Source: Lactobacillus sp. HBUAS51381
GTDB lineage: Bacteria > Bacillota > Bacilli > Lactobacillales > Lactobacillaceae
Length of the DNA: 64,000 nucleotides
Direction: 5' to 3'
NCBI RefSeq assembly: GCF_012641095.1
Contig: NZ_JAAVSC010000009.1
Coordinates: 1-64,000, forward strand
The position numbers and the translations under genes are program-made. The first letter of the stretch is position 1, and every line of letters begins with the position of its first letter. Shown here one piece after another: positions 36,070 through 46,131 of this stretch. Under the pieces are notes generated by a model. That model did no database searches. It saw only the letters and a list, made by a program, of their open reading frames with translations, and had not been told where the DNA came from.

Positions 36070-36984
36070 TTACACGTGTTGCACGTCATCGCTCAGTTTA
36101 ACAGCCTGTGAGACGTGGCCGCCGGTGGCATTGAGTAACTTTTTGGCTTCCGCGATGGTTCCCTTGGTCTCAATCAGGACAATAGCCAATGGCACGTTGT
36201 TGCCAGCGCGATCGAGTGCCCGTTCCGCCGCTAATGTGGACGTTTGGGTCGCTTCCGCAATGATCTTTTTGGCCCGCTCGAAGGTCTTCCCGTTAGTCGG
36301 AACCACGTTAATCATCAAGTTCTGGTAAACTTTTCCGGACTTTACCATGATGCCCGTTGACAGCATGTTCAACACCATCTTCTCGGCGGTTCCGGCCTTC
36401 AGGAGCGTGGCACCCGTAATGACCTCGGGGCCCACGACCGGCGTGATTGGATAATCGGCTAACTGAGCCAGCGGACTATCCTCGATGCAAGAAAACCCAA
36501 TACCCGTCGCCCCTTGTGCCTGCGCAAACTTCAATGCGGCTACGGTATACGGCGTCTGACCAGAAGCGGCACTGGCAACAACCACGTCGTTTTCGGTTAA
36601 CTGAACGGCAGCCAAGTCGTCGCGCGCCAGATCCGGTGAATCTTCAACGGAAGGTAACGTATGGGTCAACGCCTCGTTACCGCCGGCAATTAGGCCAAAC
36701 GTCTGCTGCTCCGTCAACCCATAGGTCGGTTGTAACTCGGTCGCATCAATCACTCCCAGGCGACCAGACGTGCCGGCCCCGACATAGATTAGCCGCCCCC
36801 CCTGATCAAACTTGGGATAGGCAGCATCGATTGCCGCCGCAATCTGAGGCAACTGCTTTTGTACCGCTCGGGCTACCCGATGGTCTTCACGGTTAATCGT
36901 CCCAACCATTTCCAACGTCGATTCGCGGTCAATATGCGTTGACCGATGATTTCTCTGTTCTGTCAGTAAGTCTTCAAATTGCAT
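36070..36984 (-). CDS. murQ: N-acetylmuramic acid 6-phosphate etherase
   Basis: 304 aa, removes the lactyl ether from MurNAc-6-phosphate to give GlcNAc-6-phosphate and D-lactate in wall recycling. The SIS sugar-phosphate domain shows YVGAGTSGRLGVIDATELQP, with the catalytic Glu expected here, and the family segment GPEVITGATLLKAGTAEKM. GGAGG sets the ATG at 36984. Its promoter is followed immediately by a perfect cre box, so glucose repression is likely. No MurNAc transporter lies next to it. Confidence 0.94.
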   Translation of the reverse strand: MQFEDLLTEQRNHRSTHIDRESTLEMVGTINREDHRVARAVQKQLPQIAAAIDAAYPKFDQGGRLIYVGAGTSGRLGVIDATELQPTYGLTEQQTFGLIAGGNEALTHTLPSVEDSPDLARDDLAAVQLTENDVVVASAASGQTPYTVAALKFAQAQGATGIGFSCIEDSPLAQLADYPITPVVGPEVITGATLLKAGTAEKMVLNMLSTGIMVKSGKVYQNLMINVVPTNGKTFERAKKIIAEATQTSTLAAERALDRAGNNVPLAIVLIETKGTIAEAKKLLNATGGHVSQAVKLSDDVQHV

Positions 36985-37022
36985 GGTGTTGGCCTCCAAC
37001 TTTCATTAGACTTGTCAAGTTA

Positions 37023-37037
37023 TGTATTCGCTTTCAT
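37023..37037 (-). promoter_or_regulatory. cre box at the murQ promoter
   Basis: Minus strand ATGAAAGCGAATACA matches the CcpA consensus WTGNAANCGNWNNCW at every fixed position. It begins about 8 bases after the predicted murQ transcript start, a typical repression position. Confidence 0.75.
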
Positions 37038-37050
37038 CGTGACTACTTTA

Positions 37051-37079
37051 GGTATAACATGTTTCATGCCGAATTTCAA
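37051..37079 (-). promoter_or_regulatory. murQ promoter
   Basis: Minus-strand TTGAAA (37074-37079), a 17-base spacer and TATACC (37051-37056). Confidence 0.68.
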
Positions 37080-37221
37080 TTGTGAATATTAATCGGCTAA
37101 TATTCACGGAAATTTTCCTAGTCTTCCGACTGACCCCATGAAGTCACGCTTTTTTCGCGAAAACCACGCCCAGCCGCTCCCCCGATTGCCCCGGTTTTCA
37201 TCATTTCTGAAACGACAGCAA

Positions 37222-37266
37222 AGGGCCTCCCAAAGCCAGACCCGGTGTCTGCCTCTAGGAAGCCCT
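37222..37266 (-). terminator. Hairpin after the peptide-binding protein gene
   Basis: Minus-strand AGGGCTTCC...GCAGAC pairs with GTCTGGC...GGGAGGCCCT. Only three T follow, so termination may be weak or help from Rho may be needed. Confidence 0.5.
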
Positions 37267-37278
37267 CTTCAAACTTTT

Positions 37279-38925
37279 TTACTTTTCAACACGCATCCAT
37301 TGGTACCCACGACTCATACCGGCCGGATTCCAAACATAACCCGTGACCTTCGAATTCCACATTTCAACCGTGGCGGGTTGATACAGTGGGATAACGCCTT
37401 GTTGGGTCATCAACCGCTTCTCGGCATTAACCAAATCGGTGTACCGAGCCGATGGCTTATTGGCGTCCTGATTCTCGGAACGTTTCAAATAGTCATCGTA
37501 CTTCGCGTCGGAGAAGCCCCCGTTATTGTTGGTGTTCCCGGTACTCATCAACGATAAGAAGTTGATTGGATCGGCAAAGTCCGCGCCCCAGTTGGACAGG
37601 ACCAGATCAAAGTTACCGCTATTGGAACGACTCAACCGCGTCTTGTATGGCAACGTATTCAGTGTCACCTTCACGTTGGGTAACTTTTGCAAATCGGCTT
37701 GAATGTCCTGAGCGACCGTCTTGGTCACACTGGTATCGTCAGCCATCAACGTCAAGTTCAGTTCTTTCGTGCCACTGGCCTTTAAGCCGGCCTTCATCAA
37801 TTGCTTGGCCTGCTTCAAATCGTAGGTCACGCCACTCTTAACGTACGCATCCTTGGCGAAGTCCGCCTTGGTCTTGGGGTTCTGCGTTAAGTTTTGTGAG
37901 ACAAAGCCTAACGGTGCCTTTGAACCATCCCGTAGCACATTTTTGGCTAACTGTTGCTTGTTAATTGCCATGGACAGTGCCTGACGAACCTTCAAGTTCC
38001 GTAAGGCCTTCACCCGTTTTTGGTTCATTTGCATGTAGTAAGTCGATCCGCCAACAAAGGTCTTCATCCCCTTGTTGTTCTTCAGATTGGCCACCTGCGT
38101 GCCGTCTAAAGTCGTTGCGTCCAACTTCTTTTGTTGATAAAGGTTCAATCCCGTTGACGGATCGACAACCACTTGGAAGTTGATCTTTTTCAACGTAATC
38201 TTCTTTTTATCCCAGAACTTGGTGTTCTTAACCAATTGCCAATTCTGATCGGTCCCCTGCCACTTGGTCATGACAAACGGACCATCGTAGGCCGTCTTCT
38301 CGCTGGAATGACCGTAGCTCTTACCATACTTGTCCACGACACTCTGTTCCTGTGGGAAGAAGGTTGGGAACGCCAGCAACAGCTTAAAGTAGGCGACGGG
38401 CTTACTCAACGTGACTTCTAACTTGTACTTGCCCACGGCCTTAACGCCCAATTGGCTAGGCGCCAGCTTACCGTTCTGGACTTGACTGTAGTTCTTAATC
38501 CCCGCCATCAGATAGGCATATTCTGCCGCCGTCTTGGGGTTAACGGTCCGTTGCCAGGAATAAACGTAATCCTTGGCCGTAACCGTCTTTCCGTCATTCC
38601 AGCGGTTGTCGTGCCGGAGATTAAAGACGTAGGTTTTCCCATCATTGCTGACCGTGGTCTTGGTTGCCATGGCGTTGATCAGCTTCTCATTTTTACCTAA
38701 ACGATACAATCCCTCTTGCGTATGATACAACTGCGTTAGACTGGTTGAATCCGCCGCCTTGGACACATCCAAGGTGGTTACCTCGGACTTCGTCGACAGC
38801 TTAACCTCTTGATCCGCCGCCAACTTGCCCGACTGACTCGATGTCGACGATTTACCGCAAGCGGCTAAACCACCCACAACCAACGCCGCAACGCCCAGCA
38901 AGATGCCAAAATGTTTTCCTCTCAA
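37279..38925 (-). CDS. oppA: Peptide ABC transporter substrate-binding lipoprotein
   Basis: SBP family 5 (OppA-like) oligopeptide receptor, 548 aa. It is anchored by a lipobox LAAC with Cys at residue 23 after a short signal peptide. TTLDVSKAADSTSL, the YVYSWQRTVNPKTAAEYAYL segment and RQALSMAINKQQLAKNVL are family-typical. GGAG with good spacing selects the TTG at 38925; a longer frame lacks a site. No permease or ATPase genes adjoin, so this is an orphan receptor that must share an Opp transporter encoded elsewhere. It could also bind signalling peptides. Confidence 0.9.
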   Translation of the reverse strand: MRGKHFGILLGVAALVVGGLAACGKSSTSSQSGKLAADQEVKLSTKSEVTTLDVSKAADSTSLTQLYHTQEGLYRLGKNEKLINAMATKTTVSNDGKTYVFNLRHDNRWNDGKTVTAKDYVYSWQRTVNPKTAAEYAYLMAGIKNYSQVQNGKLAPSQLGVKAVGKYKLEVTLSKPVAYFKLLLAFPTFFPQEQSVVDKYGKSYGHSSEKTAYDGPFVMTKWQGTDQNWQLVKNTKFWDKKKITLKKINFQVVVDPSTGLNLYQQKKLDATTLDGTQVANLKNNKGMKTFVGGSTYYMQMNQKRVKALRNLKVRQALSMAINKQQLAKNVLRDGSKAPLGFVSQNLTQNPKTKADFAKDAYVKSGVTYDLKQAKQLMKAGLKASGTKELNLTLMADDTSVTKTVAQDIQADLQKLPNVKVTLNTLPYKTRLSRSNSGNFDLVLSNWGADFADPINFLSLMSTGNTNNNGGFSDAKYDDYLKRSENQDANKPSARYTDLVNAEKRLMTQQGVIPLYQPATVEMWNSKVTGYVWNPAGMSRGYQWMRVEK

Positions 38926-38983
38926 GTGACTCGCTCCTTTACCTAAAAACTGACTAGTCAATACCGAACGACAACGCGAACCA

Positions 38984-39014
38984 AAAGCCCGGACGACGTT
39001 AACCGTCCGGCTTT
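38984..39014. other. Hairpin between prs and oppA
   Basis: AAAAGCCCGGACG/CGTCCGGCTTT forms a strong stem with one bulge. It lies in the oppA leader region after the prs-like gene on the same chromosome arm. On the minus strand TTTTGG follows, so it may be a leader terminator or a structural element. Confidence 0.45.
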
Positions 39015-39056
39015 CGATCGCTGTTCGTTCCCCTCTTTTGCTGATTCAGCATGACA

Positions 39057-39088
39057 CAAAATAAGAACCATCACCAGCGTGACGGCTC
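39057..39088 (-). terminator. Terminator of the prs-like gene
   Basis: Minus-strand GAGCCGTCAC/GTGATGGTTC stem with a 4-base loop, followed by TTATTTTG, eight bases after the stop. Confidence 0.7.
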
Positions 39089-39095
39089 TCGTCGT

Positions 39096-40082
39096 TTACT
39101 GCTTATGTTGCTTCAACGCCTTGTGGAAGAGGGAATCCACCGGCTCTTGATGATAGATTAAGTCCATCGCCTTGCCGAATAGTTCACCGACCGACAATAC
39201 CACAAATTTATCACTCTTTTTCTCGTCTGGCAACTGAATCGAATCGGTGAAAACTACCTTTTCCAGTGGCGACTCATCGATCCGTTCCGTGGCTTGCCCG
39301 GATAAGACGGCATGCGTTGCGCAGGCGTAAACGTCCGCGGCGCCAGCGGCCTTTAATGCCCTGGCAGAAACCGTGATCCGGAGGGCCGTGTCAATGATGT
39401 CATCGACCAGAATGGCGCGCTTGCCCTTCACATCCCCAATGACGGCATCGGGATGCGCGGTATTCTCAGCATCATCCCGGTTGTCAATAATCGCAATCGG
39501 GGCGCCCAATAGTTCGGCCAACCGCCGCGCCCGGCTAACACCGGCATGATCAGGCGCCACCACGACAAAATTATCGTCCGCCATCTCGGGATTGTCTTCA
39601 AAGTAACTGGCCAGCAACCGATCGCTTTGCAAATGGTCAACCGGAATATCGAAGAAGCCTTGCAGTTGAGCCGCATGCAGGTCTAATGCAATCACCCGAT
39701 TGACACCGTCCATCTGTAAGAGCGACGCCACGAGTTTGGCCGTAATCGGTTCCCGTGAACGTGCCTTACGATCGGCCCGTGAATATCCATAGTAGGGAAT
39801 CACCACGTTAATCTTCTCAGCACTCGCCCGCCGCGCGGCATCGACCATGATTAACAATTCCATCAGATTGGTATTGACCGGATCAGAGACCGATTGGATG
39901 ATGAACAATTGGTCACCCCGAATGCTTTCATCGATACTAATCTGAATCTCGCCATCGCTAAAGTGCTTGATTGTCGCCTTACCTAAGGCAACACCAGCGG
40001 CCTGTGCAATCTTTTCCGCAAGTGGCTGGTTCGAATTCAGTGCAAAAACTTTCATTCTGCCAGCTTCGACATGTTCTGCCAT
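39096..40082 (-). CDS. prs: Ribose-phosphate pyrophosphokinase paralogue
   Basis: 328 aa, clearly of the PRPP synthase family: [20 protein letters not shown] (catalytic loop), [20 protein letters not shown] and a PRPP-type loop [12 protein letters not shown]. In the enzymes I know, this last loop reads DDIIDTAGTI and binds the ribose 5-phosphate. Here Gly-Thr is replaced by Leu-Arg. The PDHGG motif is PDHAG and the following KRR is NRD. It may be a second, altered Prs with weak or regulatory function. GGGAGG precedes the ATG. It stands alone, unlike the main prs that usually follows glmU. Confidence 0.85.
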   Translation of the reverse strand: MAEHVEAGRMKVFALNSNQPLAEKIAQAAGVALGKATIKHFSDGEIQISIDESIRGDQLFIIQSVSDPVNTNLMELLIMVDAARRASAEKINVVIPYYGYSRADRKARSREPITAKLVASLLQMDGVNRVIALDLHAAQLQGFFDIPVDHLQSDRLLASYFEDNPEMADDNFVVVAPDHAGVSRARRLAELLGAPIAIIDNRDDAENTAHPDAVIGDVKGKRAILVDDIIDTALRITVSARALKAAGAADVYACATHAVLSGQATERIDESPLEKVVFTDSIQLPDEKKSDKFVVLSVGELFGKAMDLIYHQEPVDSLFHKALKQHKQ

Positions 40083-40265
40083 AACAGCCTCCCAGTGGGT
40101 TTCCCCAAATTCGTTTTTCGTTTAAGGTGCGCACTTTGGTCACGGTCCCGGCTTCACGACAAGGTTCCCCGTCAGACCGTCACCAAAGCTCCCGCCACGT
40201 TGTCTAGTTTACTGTTTACATTATCGCAATCTTTGCTTGGAAACGCAATGATTCACGCCGGACTT

Positions 40266-42785
40266 TTAGTGACTTGCCATGAATTTTTCTGGCGTAATGC
40301 CCTGCATGCCAATCATCGGGTCAATCTGGCGACTGAGCACCAGCTCCGGTGTTAAGCGATAGTTAGCCGGTTCGGTGGGCGCTTCAGGGTCTGCTGATGG
40401 CGTTTGCGTCGTCTCTCCCGACGCCGCCACCGTTTTCTCATCTTTCACCGGCTGCGCTTCGGAAGTTGCTGTGGGATCCACCTTCACGGGGGCATCCGGG
40501 GCCAAGACCCCCTGAATGCGCATGGTCAGGGTCGTTCGTCGATTAACGGACAAGTTCGTCACGCAGGTGGTAAACGCATTCGGTTCGCCTAGTAGAATCA
40601 GCATATCCGCGGCCCGCGTGACCGCCGTGTACAACAGGTTACGTTGTAGCATCCGGTTGTACTGTCCCACCATCGGCAGAATGACCATCTTAAATTCCGA
40701 CCCCTGCGATTTATGAATCGACATGCAATAGGCCAAAGTTAACCGATTCCAGTCATTTCGCGAATAGGTCACTTCGGTCTGCTCGAAGGCAATCGTTAGT
40801 TGATCCGCCTTAAGCTTCTTGTCCTTGGCACTCAGATCAATTCCAGTAATGGTGCCAATATCGCCGTTAAAGACGTTATTTTCCGGGCTGTTCACCAGGT
40901 GGAGAACCTTATCACCAATCCGAAATTTCTGATTGCGAAATTCAACTTCCTTGGTCCGCTCAGATTTCCGTGGATTCAGGATATCCTGTAGGACCACGTT
41001 GAGCCGATCAATCCCCGCCGTTCCCCGATACATTGGGGCGAGCACCTGAATATCACTTGCCGTGAACCCCTTGGCGTGGGCCTTGGCGACGATCTGATCA
41101 ATCACATTTGCCACCTGATTGGCGTGACAGGGAATGAACGACCGGTCGGGTTGATTCTGCGTAAAGTCCGCCGGTAGCTGTCCATTCTTGATGGCGTGGG
41201 CCAGCGGAATGATCGATGACCCATCCCCCTGCCGGTAAATGGTATCCAGTTGAATCTTCTGGAGCTGATCGCTGGCTAAGAGATCGTGGAAAACCTGTCC
41301 CGGTCCCACCGAGGGCAACTGATCCTTATCGCCCACGAGAATCACCTGCATCCCTACCGGCACGGCCCGTAACAGCGTCTTCATCAGGTAAACATCGACC
41401 ATTGACGTTTCATCAATGATCAATAGGCCACCCTCCAGATCCTTGGTCGCCGCGGCGTCTAGGTCCTCTTCACGCCCCGTTAACCCCAGCAACCGGTGAA
41501 TTGTACTGGCCGGCAACCCGGTAGATTCGCTCATCCGTTTAGCCGCACGGCCAGTCGGCGCGGCCAGTAGCACGGGAAAGGGCTTCTCCTTGTATTCATT
41601 GATGTCCAATGAGACCTCGTGGAGTCGCGCATAGAGATTGACCAAGCCGCGAATAATCGTCGTTTTCCCGGTCCCTGGCCCCCCGGTCAGCAACATGATC
41701 TTGGCCTTAACCGCGGCGGTCAGTGCGGTCGTCTGGGACTCATCGTAAACGATGTCCGCCTGCTTCTCCACGATCCGGATCTGCTTGGAAATGGCCTCAT
41801 CGCTGAATTTCTGCTCATCGTCGCCCCCCTGTAGCAGGCGCTGTAAATGCTCGGCAATCTGCCATTCCGCATCGTACAACGACTTTAGGTAAATTCGCTG
41901 ATCGTCACCGACCACCTTTTGCTGTTTGGCGAGTTCCAACAACTGATCGGCAATATCTTGCGGATTCAACCGCACATTGCGTGCATTTTCCAGGAGACTC
42001 AAGGTATTCGCCAACAGCGGCTTGGCCGTCGTGTAGGTGTCCCCATTTGCCACCGACAAATCGGTCAACGTCTGAAGGAGTCCGGCGCGCAAACGTTCGG
42101 GACGATCCGCGGCATAGCCCAGCTGGGTGGCAATCTGGTCGGCCCGTTTGAAGCTGACCCCCGTGATGTCTTCGGCCAGTTGATAAGGATTATCATGAAT
42201 AACGTCGAGGGTCTTCGCCTCGTAACGGTTATAAATCGCCGCGGCCAACGTACTCCCAAAACCGTAGCCATTTAGCCCAATAATGATCTGTTCCATCCCA
42301 TTGTTGGTCTGTAATTGGCTCACCAGCGTGGCCACCACCTTGGCGGATAGCCCGAGTGGGGTCAAAACGTCACTGTCATCCAGAATCTTTTCAATCGCAT
42401 TGGTGCCCAGTTGATCGACAATCTTGGTCGCCGTTTTCTTCCCCAGGCCCGGGAAGTCGTCGCCACTCAAATAGGCAATGACGCCGCTACGGGAGGTTGG
42501 CGTTTCGTTTTGATAGTTATCCGCCTGAAATTGCACCCCGTACTTGGGATGTTCGACCTTTTTGCCGGTAAAGCGATAGGTCACGTCGTCCTTCACATCG
42601 GCAAAGTTCCCGGTCACTACGATCTCGTCTTCGTGCCAGTCTAGACTGGTTTCGGATACCTTGACTAACATGACCTTGTAAAAACTATCCTGGCTGGCAA
42701 AGAAGACCGCGCTGACGGTGCCGACCACGTAATCGGCCTGATCATGACGGTCCGCCGCAAATAAGTCCAGTGATTCGGTTGCCAT
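40266..42785 (-). CDS. recD2: ATP-dependent RecD2-type DNA helicase
   Basis: 839 aa, superfamily 1B 5'-to-3' helicase of the YrrC/RecD2 type, used in DNA repair without RecBC. An N-terminal OB-fold and helix-hairpin-helix region (1-330) precedes Walker A LTGGPGTGKTTIIRGL, Walker B LLIIDETSMVD and the C-terminal motif VI region (AYCMSIHKSQGSEF, LYTAVTRA). The C-terminal 80 residues are Pro/Thr/Ala-rich. GGAGG precedes the ATG, 15 bases after the TPR gene. Confidence 0.95.
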   Translation of the reverse strand: MATESLDLFAADRHDQADYVVGTVSAVFFASQDSFYKVMLVKVSETSLDWHEDEIVVTGNFADVKDDVTYRFTGKKVEHPKYGVQFQADNYQNETPTSRSGVIAYLSGDDFPGLGKKTATKIVDQLGTNAIEKILDDSDVLTPLGLSAKVVATLVSQLQTNNGMEQIIIGLNGYGFGSTLAAAIYNRYEAKTLDVIHDNPYQLAEDITGVSFKRADQIATQLGYAADRPERLRAGLLQTLTDLSVANGDTYTTAKPLLANTLSLLENARNVRLNPQDIADQLLELAKQQKVVGDDQRIYLKSLYDAEWQIAEHLQRLLQGGDDEQKFSDEAISKQIRIVEKQADIVYDESQTTALTAAVKAKIMLLTGGPGTGKTTIIRGLVNLYARLHEVSLDINEYKEKPFPVLLAAPTGRAAKRMSESTGLPASTIHRLLGLTGREEDLDAAATKDLEGGLLIIDETSMVDVYLMKTLLRAVPVGMQVILVGDKDQLPSVGPGQVFHDLLASDQLQKIQLDTIYRQGDGSSIIPLAHAIKNGQLPADFTQNQPDRSFIPCHANQVANVIDQIVAKAHAKGFTASDIQVLAPMYRGTAGIDRLNVVLQDILNPRKSERTKEVEFRNQKFRIGDKVLHLVNSPENNVFNGDIGTITGIDLSAKDKKLKADQLTIAFEQTEVTYSRNDWNRLTLAYCMSIHKSQGSEFKMVILPMVGQYNRMLQRNLLYTAVTRAADMLILLGEPNAFTTCVTNLSVNRRTTLTMRIQGVLAPDAPVKVDPTATSEAQPVKDEKTVAASGETTQTPSADPEAPTEPANYRLTPELVLSRQIDPMIGMQGITPEKFMASH

Positions 42786-42800
42786 CTGCTTGTCTCCTCC

Positions 42801-43496
42801 CTACTGCTCCGGCGTATCCGGTTGGCCCTTTTGGGTCTGAATAAACCGTTCGATATCGGCTAGCTTCTTCTGACCCTTCTCAAAATAAGCGGGATCTAAC
42901 GTCTGCGCCGCCTTGAAATACGGTCCATAGTTCTCACCCTGAACCATCGCAACCAATCCACGGTCAAAGTTAGCCCGTCCATTGTTCGCGTCCAACTGCA
43001 GTACTTGGTCGTAGTACTGGGCGGCCTGGGCCATGTTTCCGAGCGCTAAAAGGTTCTCCGCCACGACCTGTAAGGTTGCGACATCCTTGGGTTGACTGCC
43101 CAAGGCCGTTAATCCAAAGACCAACGCACGTTTATGGTCACCGCTAGCCATATAGCTCTGCGCCATCATCAGGTAACCGGCGCCCTTCAGTTGTGCACCG
43201 AGTTGGTCAAACTGGGCAATGGCTTTCGTGTAGTCCTGCGCCGCGTAATAGACGTTACCCAGGCCGTAATGTAATTTCTCCACCGTTGCCGGTTGCGCGG
43301 CAAATAATCCCAGTGCCTTCATCAGTAATTCCTCAGCCTGCGCAAAGGAGTTGAGATCCACCAAGACCGTTGCTAATTCGTAATAGGCATCCGCGTCGCC
43401 GGGGTGCCCGTCAATTCGCTGTACCAATTCATGAACCATTTGTTCAGAGCGTTGTTTGTCTTGCTCGCGACCTTGCCCTGTCTGTTGTGCCGTCAT
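42801..43496 (-). CDS. Tetratricopeptide repeat protein
   Basis: 231 aa, predicted soluble. TPR-like helical repeats run from about 35 to 200 (DADAYYELATVLVDLNSFAQ; VEKLHYGLGNVYYAAQDYTK; GYLMMAQSYMASGDHKRAL; NLLALGNMAQAAQYYDQVLQ). These form a protein-binding scaffold of unknown partner. AGGTG selects the ATG at 43496, which overlaps the end of the phosphatase gene; a longer frame to 43571 lacks a site. Its position before recD2 is conserved in lactobacilli as I recall. Confidence 0.83.
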   Translation of the reverse strand: MTAQQTGQGREQDKQRSEQMVHELVQRIDGHPGDADAYYELATVLVDLNSFAQAEELLMKALGLFAAQPATVEKLHYGLGNVYYAAQDYTKAIAQFDQLGAQLKGAGYLMMAQSYMASGDHKRALVFGLTALGSQPKDVATLQVVAENLLALGNMAQAAQYYDQVLQLDANNGRANFDRGLVAMVQGENYGPYFKAAQTLDPAYFEKGQKKLADIERFIQTQKGQPDTPEQ

Positions 43497-43516
43497 TTCT
43501 CTAATCACCTTATCTT

Positions 43517-44176
43517 CTAAATCGTATCGGTCGGCGTTGCTGTCGCCGTTAAGAAGCTCGTATCGTTCCAATCCCGGAGTTCGAAATTCCGGCCGCCATC
43601 CGTCGTTTCCAATACCGTGACACTGGTATTGCGCAGGCCACCGCGTTTCCGCAGATCCGGGAGTGGTGTCCCCAACAAGGCGTTAATCTCGGCGTTCAGC
43701 GCGGCCCCGTGGCTCACCACCAACACATTGGCTTGCGGTTGCGGATTTGCCGCGACAATAGCTTGAATCCCCGGCGTCATTCGATCAATGACCTCTTGGA
43801 AGGTTTCCCCGCCAACCCGGCTCGTCTCATACTGATCGGGATGATTACGAAAGGCATCTAATTCGGCTGGGAATTGCTGCTTCACATCGTCAAAGGCCAT
43901 CCCTTCCAACTTACCCAGATGAAATTCCTCCAGCCGACTCATCAGGGTCAAGGGCACGTGTTGGTGCAGTTCCTTCACCACGTGTTGGGCCGTAATCCGG
44001 GCTCTGCGAATGGGGCTCGAATAAGCGTGCTGAAAACGCGTATGACGCAGGAAACGACCCACTTGAACCATTTGCTGGTAGCTTTCGGTTAACAGCTCAG
44101 AATCGCCACCAGCTCCTTGAAACCGGCCCTCTAAATTCCACTGTGTCTTCCCATGGCGTACAAAGTATAATTTCAA
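43517..44176 (-). CDS. Histidine phosphatase (phosphoglycerate mutase family)
   Basis: 219 aa. RHGKTQWN (catalytic His) opens the protein, and SSPIRRARITAQ and VVSHGAALNAEINALL (second His) complete the active site. The cofactor-dependent mutase and phosphatase subgroups cannot be separated by eye; a broad phosphatase is likelier because glycolytic Gpm is longer and differs. The start is probably TTG at 44176 after AAAGG at long spacing. A promoter lies 105 bases upstream. Confidence 0.85.
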   Translation of the reverse strand: MKLYFVRHGKTQWNLEGRFQGAGGDSELLTESYQQMVQVGRFLRHTRFQHAYSSPIRRARITAQHVVKELHQHVPLTLMSRLEEFHLGKLEGMAFDDVKQQFPAELDAFRNHPDQYETSRVGGETFQEVIDRMTPGIQAIVAANPQPQANVLVVSHGAALNAEINALLGTPLPDLRKRGGLRNTSVTVLETTDGGRNFELRDWNDTSFLTATATPTDTI

Positions 44177-44280
44177 AGCGCGGTGCCTGCCTTTCTTTTT
44201 TCAGGATTAATCGTTCATGAACAACTGCTCCCACGGCCGCACAAACCAGCGGCGACCGGGAGAAACAGCCATATCACCTT

Positions 44281-44308
44281 ATTATGCCAGTTTTTCCTTA
44301 TTTTTCAA
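44281..44308 (-). promoter_or_regulatory. Promoter of the phosphatase-TPR-recD2 unit
   Basis: Minus-strand TTGAAA (44303-44308), a 16-base spacer and CATAAT (44281-44286). Confidence 0.6.
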
Positions 44309-44330
44309 AGAAACAACTGCGAAAAATCCC

Positions 44331-44365
44331 AAAAACCCGCTAACGAGGACGACCTCATTAACGGG
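44331..44365 (-). terminator. Terminator in the 44 kb gap
   Basis: Minus-strand CCCGTTAATGAGG/CCTCGTTAGCGGG (13 bp, two mismatches) with loop TCGT, followed by TTTTTGGGATTTTT. It is 570 bases beyond mnmA, so it most likely ends a separate transcript. Confidence 0.82.
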
Positions 44366-44790
44366 TAAGTATTGCAATCTAAAGGTTGAAAATTCACGAA
44401 CACGCTCCAGTCCCCAGCTGACAAGGCTTATCGCCATAAAATTAATCATCAACGACCACCTGCGTCAGTCAGAGATTCCGGCGCTGTCACGGCTACCTAC
44501 ATCTCTGGCTGCCTCCGGTTACAATAGTTGAAATCGACTAAATGTGCGGGGACATCGCTGGAGTGGCAACGTTCTGCCAGTTTAATTGGCTACATCTCAT
44601 GTAGCCGTGAGTGAGTCAAATTTGGTCTCAGCCGTGGGAGTTTCCAAGTGATTTTGCTTGGAAACTGGCGACTTTGAGACGTGAATTTCCGGCTCAAAGC
44701 GAGGGAAAAGACAGCACTTTGGCTTTTCCCGATCCTTTCCACAGCGATCCAGACCAAATTTGACGAACGGTAAGGCGGCCAGTACGCGAC
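44331..44790 (-). ncRNA. Candidate structured non-coding RNA or repeat element
   Basis: A 756-base gap (44177-44932) without a credible gene holds a run of perfect hairpins. These are GGCTACAT/ATGTAGCC (44588-44606), GTTTCCAAG/CTTGGAAAC (44640-44665), CTTTGAG/CTCAAAG (44672-44699) and GGGAAAAG/CTTTTCCC (44703-44730). Perfect 14-base arms GTCAAATTTGGTCT (44615-44628) and AGACCAAATTTGAC (44751-44764) enclose the last three. A minus-strand promoter stands before it and a strong terminator after it, which would give an RNA of about 450 nt. A 68-codon frame (44590-44796) runs through the hairpins but has no ribosome binding site, so a protein is unlikely. A repeat family is also possible. Confidence 0.5.
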
Positions 44791-44794
44791 GATC

Positions 44795-44822
44795 ATATTA
44801 TCATGGTTGTTATCCTTGTCAC
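44795..44822 (-). promoter_or_regulatory. Candidate promoter of the structured RNA
   Basis: Minus-strand GTGACA (44817-44822), a 16-base spacer and TAATAT (44795-44800) with a TGA extension. Confidence 0.5.
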
Positions 44823-44932
44823 ACCAGGAATCCTAGCTGCGTTCTATCTTTCAACTTTTAGGTTGCGTTTATTTAAGTCGTCAAAGATTAGGCGTTGAAA
44901 CCTGGTGGCGTGATTAAATCCGCCACCCAAGC

Positions 44933-46075
<1,143 letters not shown>

Positions 46076-46131
46076 TCATTCAGATTCTGGAGAATCTACG
46101 ATTTGAAGGTCGCATAAATCCAGTATTGCCT

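Noticed and set aside
42801-43571. Longer start for the TPR protein
   Set aside because: The extension overlaps the phosphatase gene by 55 bases and has no ribosome binding site, whereas AGGTG fits the ATG at 43496.
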